From RUG563 sp024681215 (GTDB lineage Bacteria; Bacillota; Clostridia; Christensenellales; Aristaeellaceae): DNA of 5,029 nucleotides. A program made the translations under genes and the position numbers. Of this stretch, positions 1-5,029 are shown piece after piece. The stretch is from NCBI GenBank assembly GCA_024681215.1, contig JAILBG010000035.1, positions 1 through 5,029 on the forward strand, written 5' to 3'. How positions within the stretch are numbered: position 1 is the first letter of the stretch; each line of letters begins with the position of its first letter. Below the pieces are notes generated by a model. The model saw nothing but the letters and a program-made list of their open reading frames with translations, was not told the origin of the DNA and did no database searches.

Positions 1-42
1 CCCGCGGCGACGCCGGCGGCGACTCCCGCCGCCACCCCCGCC
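1..42 (+). repeat. Degenerate 12-nt tandem repeat encoding a Pro-Ala-Ala-Thr linker
   Basis: Three 12-nt units in frame (1-12, 13-24, 25-36), followed by a partial unit, each encode Pro-Ala-Ala-Thr. The units differ mostly at third codon positions. The protein repeat is therefore better kept than the DNA repeat, as expected for a flexible linker maintained by selection or ageing after slippage. The repeat touches the left window edge, so more copies may lie upstream. Confidence 0.7.
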
Positions 43-1917
43 GGGCCTTCCGGCAGCACGGTGGTGGGCTATATCAAGCTGGTCAAGGGCGGCGTGAACG
101 TGCGCGTGAAGCCCTGGGGCACCTCCTACGGCCAGCTGCCCCTGGGCACGGAGCTGCCCTTCTACGGAACGGCGTATTCCGGCGGCTCGGAGCTGTGGTA
201 TCTGGTGTACTCCAATCAGTTTGGCGCCTTCGGCTACGTGCTGGGGGACATGGCCAAGGTCGTCAGCGAAAGCGGCTCCACCACGCCCACTACCCCGCCC
301 GATACCGTCGTCACCACCGGCTACGCGGCCACCACGGCTTCCTCTGTGTGGCTGCGGCTCAAGCCCGAACCCAACGCGGAGACTGCCGGCCAGGTGAAGG
401 AAAAGGGCACTGTGCTGCCCATGACGGGCGCTCCCGTCGCCAACGCCGGGTATCTGTGGTATCCCGTGGTCACGGCGGACGGCACCCGGGCCTATCTCCG
501 GGGCGACTTCACATATCAGCTGGCCGACTGGCAGCTGGATGCGTATAAAGCCACGGGCAAGCTGCCTTCGCCCACCCCCGGCGCCGCTTCGCCGCGGCCC
601 GGCAACAGCAACTACATCACCATCACCGCGGACAAGGTCTGGGTGCGGGAAAAGGCCAGCACCAAGGCCGGCACCCTGGGCCAGGTGAACAAGGGCGCTG
701 TGCTGCCCTTCACCAAGAAGGAAACCGTGGGCCAGGTCACCTGGTACCGCGTCACCTATAACGGCAAGACCGCCTACATCCACGGCAATTTCGCCCGGGT
801 GCTCACCAATGCGGAATACGACGCCATGCGCGGCACGCCCACGCCGCCGCCCAACGTGGTGACGCTGGCGCCCGACGCCACGCCCAACACCACGGATCTG
901 AGCAACCTGGCCATGACCACCAAGGAAAAGGTGATCATCCGCAAGGATCCCTCCATGCAGGGCCGCGAGCTGACCACCGTGCGCGCAGCCGGCACCATGC
1001 TGACCTACCTGGGCAATTATCAGGCTCCCACCGCCCAGAACCCCTATTACTGGTTCAATATCCGCTACGGCACCATCACCGGCTGGATGCGGGGCGATCT
1101 GGTGCGGGTGCTGACCAGCGCGGAAAAGAAGGCCTACGAGCAGACCGGCAACCCCAGCGCGCCCAAGGAAGCCACTTACCGGACGCTGTCCAAGAACGAT
1201 ACGGGCACCGACGTGACCGCCCTGCAGCAGAAGCTGGTGGAGAAGGGCTTCCTCACCGCCGATCAGGTGACCGGCACGTACCTGACCAGCACGGAGACTG
1301 CCATCATCAACTTCCAGAAGGCCAACGGCCTGACGGTGGACGGCATCGCCGGGGAAAAGACCCAGCACGCCCTGTTCGGCACCGTGCCCGTGGGCACCTA
1401 TGACGGCAGCAGCGCCACCACCACGCTGTACCCGGTGGAGAAGATCGACTGGTACACCGGCGGCATCCAGGGCATCTGGGGCGTGGGCACCGTGGCGGTA
1501 ATCACCGACGTGTACACCGGCATTTCCTTCAAGGCCCAGCGCCTCTACGGCGACAACCATGCCGACTGCGAGCCGCTGACCACCGCGGATACCGCCGCCA
1601 TCTGCCAGATCTACGGCGTGAGCAACGCCCAGGAAATCTCCGACCGGGAGAATGAGCTGGAGTCCTGGCGCCGCCGGCCCCTGTGGGTCACCATCGGCGG
1701 GCGCACCTTCGCGGCCTCCATGTACGGCATCCCGCATAACTTCAAGGGCGACCGGATCCCGGACAACAATTACAACGGTCAGTTCTGCGTCCACTTTACC
1801 AACAGCAGAACCCATAACACCGACCACGTGGACGTGGACGCCAGCTACAACGGCTGGTTCGGTGCGGTGAGCGCCATCGAGTACGCCTACAAGAACTCCA
1901 AGAGCGGCACCAAATAA
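1..1917 (+). CDS. Cell-wall-associated protein with four SH3b-like repeats, a peptidoglycan-binding domain and a C-terminal domain of unknown function (5' partial)
   Basis: The reading frame is open from base 1, so the 638 codons seen are only the C-terminal part; the GTG at 61 is an internal Val, not a start. Residues below count from the first codon in the window. Residues 1-20 are a Pro/Ala/Thr linker. SH3b-like repeats lie at about 23-91, 107-180, 205-275 and 301-380, joined by Pro/Thr-rich linkers. A PG_binding_1-like domain follows at about 393-460 (YRTL, ALQQKL, INFQKANGL, VDGIAG). The C-terminal domain, about 477-638, carries HADCEP (520-525), MYGIPH (574-579) and HFTNSRTH (598-605). 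Domains of the first two kinds bind cell-wall peptidoglycan or peptides, so an extracytoplasmic, wall-bound role is likely. The last domain may be catalytic, possibly metal-dependent, but I cannot name its family. The signal peptide would be upstream and is not seen. All three cysteines visible (523, 535, 596) lie in the last domain. Confidence 0.88.
   Translation, partial: PAATPAATPAATPAGPSGSTVVGYIKLVKGGVNVRVKPWGTSYGQLPLGTELPFYGTAYSGGSELWYLVYSNQFGAFGYVLGDMAKVVSESGSTTPTTPPDTVVTTGYAATTASSVWLRLKPEPNAETAGQVKEKGTVLPMTGAPVANAGYLWYPVVTADGTRAYLRGDFTYQLADWQLDAYKATGKLPSPTPGAASPRPGNSNYITITADKVWVREKASTKAGTLGQVNKGAVLPFTKKETVGQVTWYRVTYNGKTAYIHGNFARVLTNAEYDAMRGTPTPPPNVVTLAPDATPNTTDLSNLAMTTKEKVIIRKDPSMQGRELTTVRAAGTMLTYLGNYQAPTAQNPYYWFNIRYGTITGWMRGDLVRVLTSAEKKAYEQTGNPSAPKEATYRTLSKNDTGTDVTALQQKLVEKGFLTADQVTGTYLTSTETAIINFQKANGLTVDGIAGEKTQHALFGTVPVGTYDGSSATTTLYPVEKIDWYTGGIQGIWGVGTVAVITDVYTGISFKAQRLYGDNHADCEPLTTADTAAICQIYGVSNAQEISDRENELESWRRRPLWVTIGGRTFAASMYGIPHNFKGDRIPDNNYNGQFCVHFTNSRTHNTDHVDVDASYNGWFGAVSAIEYAYKNSKSGTK
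67..1140 (+). repeat. Four diverged SH3b-like protein repeats
   Basis: This coding stretch holds four related modules, at about bases 67-273, 319-540, 613-825 and 901-1140. Each has a VxVR/VWLR/VWVR/VIIR-type strand followed by charged residues, a turn with G(T/A)xLP or G(T)ML, a WY or YWF strand, and a closing G-Y/AY/W-(V/L/M)-x-G-(D/N) strand. Modules 2-4 also share a tail of the type GDF-x-(Y/R)-x-L-(T/A)-x-(A/W)-E/Q-x-x-A, which may be a short helix. The units are too diverged to be recent duplications. Boundaries are approximate and judged by eye. Confidence 0.7.
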
Positions 1918-1921
1918 TCCC

Positions 1922-3160
1922 ATGACATACGATGTGCTGATCATCGGCGGAGGCGCGGCGGGTTTGTCCGCCGCGCTTTCCGCATCGAATCAGGGCGCCC
2001 GCGCAGCCGTGCTGGAGGCCGCCCCCCGGGTGGGGCGGAAGATCCTGGCCAGCGGCAACGGCCGGTGCAATCTGGCCAACACCGGGCCCCTCAATTACCC
2101 CGGCGGCGCTTCCCTGGCCCGGCGGGTGCTGGAAAACTGCCCGGCGGACCGGGTGCTGGCGTTCTTTCACGGCCTGGGGCTTTTGACGGTGCAGGAGGAG
2201 CAGGGGCGGGTGTACCCCGCCTGCGGCCAGGCCGCCGCCGTGCTGGACGTGCTCCGCGGCGCGCTGGAGAGGCGGAGCATCCCGGTCCTGAGCGAGACCC
2301 CCGTCGCCCGGATCGAACAGACCGGCGCGGGCTTCTGCCTGTACACCCCCCGCGGCGCGTACGGCGCCCGGGCGGTGATCGCCGCCTGCGGGGGCATGGC
2401 CGGGGGAAAGCTGGGCCACGACGGCGGCGCGTATCGGCTGCTGACGGATTTGGGCCACACCCTGGTCCCGCCCCGGCCCGCGCTGACCCCGCTGACAGCG
2501 GAGAAAGCCGCGGTGAAGGGCCTTTCCGGCCTGCGGCTGCCCGCCATTCTGACCCTGTGCCGCCGACGGGACGGCATGCCCTTCGCCCAATCCCAGGGGG
2601 AGGCGCTGTTCACCGATTACGGGGTCAGCGGCGTGTGCGCTATGGAGCTTTCCCGCAGCGCCGGGGAAGAAAAAGAGAAAAGCGGCGCGTGGCCGCTGCT
2701 GTACCTGGATTTTTCGCCCATGCTGGGCCTCGCCCCCCGGCGCTTTTTTGTGACCGGCGCGCCGGAGGACCCCTTCCGGAATACCCCGGCGGCCCTGGCA
2801 TTGCTGAAGGAGCGGCTGCATATCCTGCCCCGGGAGGCGCTTTTGAAGGGGCTGGCGCCCCGGCTGCTGGCGGAAAGGCTGGCGGGACAGGACATCGAAA
2901 ATCTGTCGCGGAGCCTGACGGCCTTCCCTGTGCCCCTGACCGGCGTGCGGGGGATGGACGCCGCCCAGGTCACTTCCGGCGGCATCCGCACCGGGGAATT
3001 TGACCCGGACACCCTGGAATCCCGCCTGGTCCCCGGATTGTTCGCCGCGGGAGAAATGCTGGACGTGGACGGCGGATGCGGCGGGTTCAATCTGCTCTTC
3101 GCCTTCGCCTCCGGCCTGACCGCCGGGGAAAACGCCGCCCGCACCGCCCCGGACCGATAA
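1922..3160 (+). CDS. FAD-dependent oxidoreductase, HI0933/YtfP/BaiN-like family
   Basis: A complete 412-residue flavoprotein, the usual length for this family. The N-terminus is a Rossmann fold for FAD: GGGAAG at 9-14, with the acidic residue E32 ending the second strand, where it would bind the ribose. The family signature GRKILASGNGRCN follows at 38-50. GEALFTDYGVSG (226-237) matches the family's conserved middle segment. VTSGG (350-354) and GEMLDVDGGCGGFN (377-390) form the C-terminal FAD-contacting part. The ATG at 1922 is only 4 nt after the preceding stop and no good Shine-Dalgarno is visible, so translation is probably coupled to the upstream gene; a later start would remove the first Rossmann strand. 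Members are annotated as aminoacetone oxidase-like, BaiN-like or simply NAD(P)/FAD-dependent oxidoreductases. The true substrate is generally unknown, and the BaiN bile-acid label should not be transferred on homology alone. No membrane segment or frameshift is seen. Confidence 0.93.
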   Translation: MTYDVLIIGGGAAGLSAALSASNQGARAAVLEAAPRVGRKILASGNGRCNLANTGPLNYPGGASLARRVLENCPADRVLAFFHGLGLLTVQEEQGRVYPACGQAAAVLDVLRGALERRSIPVLSETPVARIEQTGAGFCLYTPRGAYGARAVIAACGGMAGGKLGHDGGAYRLLTDLGHTLVPPRPALTPLTAEKAAVKGLSGLRLPAILTLCRRRDGMPFAQSQGEALFTDYGVSGVCAMELSRSAGEEKEKSGAWPLLYLDFSPMLGLAPRRFFVTGAPEDPFRNTPAALALLKERLHILPREALLKGLAPRLLAERLAGQDIENLSRSLTAFPVPLTGVRGMDAAQVTSGGIRTGEFDPDTLESRLVPGLFAAGEMLDVDGGCGGFNLLFAFASGLTAGENAARTAPDR

Positions 3161-3166
3161 AGGAGG
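3161..3166 (+). promoter_or_regulatory. Ribosome binding site of the flavin reductase-like gene
   Basis: A perfect AGGAGG starts directly after the stop codon of the FAD oxidoreductase gene and lies 6 nt before the ATG at 3173. It fixes the start and, in contrast to the gene before it, allows independent translation initiation. Confidence 0.9.
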
Positions 3167-3172
3167 ACGCTT

Positions 3173-3775
3173 ATGGAAAATGGATTCGTGCAGCTCAAGC
3201 CCGGCACCCTGCTGGCCCCCGTGCCCGCGGTGATGGTTTCCTGCGCCCGGGCGGGGGAAAAGCCCAACATCGTCACCCTGGCCTGGGTGGGCACGGTGAA
3301 TTCCGAGCCGCCCATGTGCTCCGTTTCCGTCCGGAAGGAGCGCTTTTCCCACGGCATCATCCGGGAAACCGGGGAATTTGTGATCAATCTGGTGGGCGAG
3401 GATCAGCTGAAAGCCACGGATTTCTGCGGCGTCAAGTCAGGCCGGGACGTGGACAAATTCGCCGCCTGCGGCCTGACCCCCGCGGCGGTGGAGGGCTTTG
3501 CCGCCCCGGCCATCGCCGAATGTCCCCTGTATCTGGCCTGCCGCGTCACGTCCGTGCAGGATCTGGGCAGCCACGATCTGTTCCTGGGCAAAATCGAACG
3601 GGTGGGCGTGAAAAAGGAAATGATGGACGCTTCCGGCCGCTTGGATTTCGGCCGGATGAAGCTGATCGCCTACAACCACGGCGTTTATTACGCCCTGGGC
3701 GGGGCCCTGGGCTTTTTCGGGTACAGCGTGGCCGCGCCGGAGGTGCTGGAGCGGCGGATGCGGGAAATCAAATAA
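3173..3775 (+). CDS. Flavin reductase-like protein (FMN-binding split barrel)
   Basis: A complete 200-residue protein of the flavin reductase-like/DIM6-NTAB type, a normal length for the group. Recognisable family segments are VPAVMVSC near the N-terminus (17-24), NIVTLAWVGTVNSEPPM (32-48), VRKERFSH (53-60), TGEFVINL (66-73), CGVKSGRDVDKF (85-96), AECP (115-118) and GSHDLFLGKI (132-141). The first blocks form the split barrel that binds FMN, and GSHD..LG is the usual C-terminal barrel signature. Proteins of this family bind FMN, usually as dimers, and some reduce free flavin with NAD(P)H; others have unclear roles, so enzymatic activity is inferred. It is cytoplasmic, with no signal peptide or membrane segment. 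It starts 12 nt after the FAD oxidoreductase stop with a perfect ribosome binding site, so the two are almost certainly one operon and could work in the same redox process. Confidence 0.92.
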   Translation: MENGFVQLKPGTLLAPVPAVMVSCARAGEKPNIVTLAWVGTVNSEPPMCSVSVRKERFSHGIIRETGEFVINLVGEDQLKATDFCGVKSGRDVDKFAACGLTPAAVEGFAAPAIAECPLYLACRVTSVQDLGSHDLFLGKIERVGVKKEMMDASGRLDFGRMKLIAYNHGVYYALGGALGFFGYSVAAPEVLERRMREIK

Positions 3776-3836
3776 CGCGCGGCGGGCGGAATACGGCACG
3801 CTTTCACAACGATCCCTAAACGGGGAGGAATGAAGT
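3776..3836 (+). other. Short intergenic gap before dnaX, no terminator or clear promoter
   Basis: This 61-nt gap is the longest non-coding stretch in the window. I see no GC-rich hairpin followed by a T-run and no convincing -35/-10 pair. A CCC...GGG pairing near 3814-3825 has only a three-base stem. The dnaX ribosome binding site sits at its right end. Read-through from the flavin reductase gene into dnaX is therefore plausible, though a weak promoter cannot be excluded by eye. Confidence 0.6.
3824..3828 (+). promoter_or_regulatory. Ribosome binding site that supports the TTG start of dnaX
   Basis: GGAGG within a GGGGAGGAA stretch lies 8 nt before the TTG at 3837, a good spacing. The ATG at 3830 is one base after this site, too close to use it, and is in another frame. 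A TGA at 3831-3833 in the dnaX frame rules out any start further upstream. Confidence 0.88.
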
Positions 3837-5029
3837 TTGTATCAGGCTTTGTACCGGGTCTGGCGGCCCAGGACGTTTTCGGAAATGGTGGGCCAGGAGG
3901 CCATCGTGCGCACCCTGCGCAATCAGGTGACCACGGGGCGGATCGCCCATGCCTATCTGTTCTGCGGCAGCCGGGGCACCGGCAAAACCAGCGCGGCCCG
4001 CATCCTCACCCGGGCCATCAACTGCGAGCATCCCGTGGACGGCGATCCCTGCGGGGAGTGCCAAAGCTGCAAAACCATCGAAAGCGGCGCGTCCTTCGAC
4101 GTGTACGAAATGGACGCCGCCAGCAACAGCCGGGTGGAGGAGATCCGGGACCTGCTGGAAAAGGTGGATTATCCGCCCCAGTTCGGAAAATACAAGGTGT
4201 ACATCATCGACGAAGTGCACATGCTTTCCAACGCGGCCTTCAACGCCCTGCTCAAGACCCTGGAGGAGCCGCCGGAATACATGGTGTTCATCCTGGCCAC
4301 CACCGAGCCCCAGAAGCTGCCCGCCACCATCCTCAGCCGCTGCCAGCGGTACGATTTCGGGCGGTACAGCGAGGACCAGATCGCGGGGCATCTGAAAACC
4401 GTGACGGAAAAAAGCGGCCTGACCGCCGAGCCCGAGGCCCTTTCCCTCATCGCCCGGGCGGCGGAGGGCGGCATGCGGGACGCGCTTTCCATCCTGGATA
4501 TGTGCATGGGCGCCGGGGACGTGATCACCGAGGCCCACGTCCGGGACGCCCTGGGCACGGCGGACCGGGCCTTCCTGTTTTCCTTTGCCGATGCCCTGGC
4601 CCGGCAGGAGGGCGGGGAAGCCCTGCGCCTGATCGACGAACTGATGCGGGGCGGACGGGACGTGCAGGTGTTCCTCAAGGATCTGTCCGCCCATTTCCGG
4701 CTGCTGATGGCGGCGAAGCTCTGCGGCCCCGGGGAGGCGCTGCCCGGCGCCACCGGCGAGAACCGCAAACGGTACGCCGCCCAGGCGGAAGCCTTTTCCG
4801 CGGAACGGCTGCTGCGGACGCTGGAGGGCTGCATGAAGGCGGAGGCGGACACCCGCTGGGCGTCCTCCGCCCGGTCTGTGCTGGAAATCTTCGCCCTGCG
4901 CGCCTGCGATCAGCCGGAGGACCAGGATGTGAGCGCCCTGCTGGAAAGGATCGGGGAACTGGAAAACCGGCTGGCGGCGCTGGAAAAAACCGGGGTGCGC
5001 GCAGCGCCGGCGGCGTCCGATGCGGCAAA
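3837..5029 (+). CDS. dnaX: DNA polymerase III subunit gamma/tau (3' partial)
   Basis: The first 397 codons are present and the gene continues past the window. DnaX is the ATPase of the clamp loader, which loads the sliding clamp during replication and, in its long form, links polymerase and helicase. The TTG start gives the typical N-terminus MYQALYRVWRP. Visible motifs are Walker A GSRGTGKT (44-51), four zinc-binding cysteines C63, C72, C75 and C78 with the standard spacing, Walker B with DEVH (125-128), sensor 1 in LATTEP (153-158), the SRC arginine finger R168, and the sensor 2 arginine R214 in GGMRDALSILD. AAA+ domains I and II run to about residue 230 and the clamp-loader collar domain to about 360. 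A leucine-heptad segment, LLERIGELENRLAALE, follows at about 368-383 and probably starts the tau-type extension, with an Ala/Pro-rich stretch after it. No internal stop or frameshift is seen. In many bacteria ybaB and recR follow dnaX, but that part is outside the window. Confidence 0.97.
   Translation, partial: MYQALYRVWRPRTFSEMVGQEAIVRTLRNQVTTGRIAHAYLFCGSRGTGKTSAARILTRAINCEHPVDGDPCGECQSCKTIESGASFDVYEMDAASNSRVEEIRDLLEKVDYPPQFGKYKVYIIDEVHMLSNAAFNALLKTLEEPPEYMVFILATTEPQKLPATILSRCQRYDFGRYSEDQIAGHLKTVTEKSGLTAEPEALSLIARAAEGGMRDALSILDMCMGAGDVITEAHVRDALGTADRAFLFSFADALARQEGGEALRLIDELMRGGRDVQVFLKDLSAHFRLLMAAKLCGPGEALPGATGENRKRYAAQAEAFSAERLLRTLEGCMKAEADTRWASSARSVLEIFALRACDQPEDQDVSALLERIGELENRLAALEKTGVRAAPAASDAA

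Noticed and set aside
61..63. GTG as the start of the SH3b-repeat protein
   Set aside because: The same frame is open from base 1 and encodes a Pro-Ala-Ala-Thr linker typical of such proteins. There is no ribosome binding site before 61 and no signal peptide after it.
1796..3352. A 518-codon open frame on the minus strand opposite the two flavoprotein genes
   Set aside because: Its translation is low-complexity, rich in Gly, Ala, Gln and His, with no recognisable domain. It lies fully opposite well-recognised genes, as expected for a shadow frame in GC-rich coding DNA.
3803..3825. Possible promoter or small hairpin between the flavin reductase gene and dnaX
   Set aside because: The TTCACA and TAAACG elements are much too close to be a -35/-10 pair, and the CCC...GGG stem has three base pairs without a T-run.
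3816..4694. A 292-codon open frame on the minus strand opposite dnaX
   Set aside because: It has no family motifs and lies against strongly conserved DnaX coding sequence, whose amino-acid constraints explain it.
4983..4991. A run of six A followed by C in dnaX just after the coiled-coil segment, similar to the slippery site that makes gamma and tau in E. coli
   Set aside because: The heptamer A AAA AAC is not in the phase needed for tandem -1 slippage: the codons here read GAA AAA ACC. The run is short for transcriptional slippage, no stop appears in the -1 frame before the window end, and no strong stimulatory stem is obvious.
3830..5029. A frame beginning with the ATG at 3830 that stays open to the window end, overlapping dnaX
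   Set aside because: The translation shows no domain, and the frame is open only because the GC-rich codon usage of dnaX leaves few stops. The ATG is one base after the GGAGG, too close for initiation.

Overview
The window is GC-rich (roughly two thirds G+C by eye), and all its genes lie on the + strand, packed tightly head to tail. It suggests a high-GC, Gram-positive, Clostridia-like chromosome. The grounds are an exported-type protein with several SH3b-like repeats, Pro/Thr-rich linkers and a peptidoglycan-binding domain, strong AGGAGG-type ribosome binding sites, a TTG start, and the style of the DnaX and flavoprotein sequences. This placement is an inference; there is no rRNA or other taxonomic marker here.

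Layout: (1) 1-1917 is the 3'-terminal 638 codons of a large cell-wall-associated protein whose N-terminus, including any signal peptide, lies upstream. It has a Pro/Ala/Thr linker, four SH3b-like repeats, a PG_binding_1-like domain and a C-terminal domain of unknown function rich in His, Asp and Cys. (2) 1922-3160 is a complete FAD-dependent oxidoreductase of the HI0933/YtfP/BaiN-like family, starting 4 nt after the previous stop. (3) 3173-3775 is a complete flavin reductase-like (FMN-binding split-barrel) protein with a textbook ribosome binding site. (4) 3837-5029 is the 5' part of dnaX, the DNA polymerase III gamma/tau clamp-loader subunit. It starts at TTG and runs off the window end.

The first three genes are close enough to be co-transcribed, and no terminator-like hairpin with a T-run is visible in any gap, so dnaX may be read from the same transcript. 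The two flavoproteins side by side could be a redox pair, but the sequence does not give a substrate. dnaX is a housekeeping replication gene and makes this ordinary chromosomal backbone rather than a mobile region. I see no RNA genes, CRISPR array, insertion sequence, prophage or defence genes. The least explained part is the C-terminal domain of the first protein.
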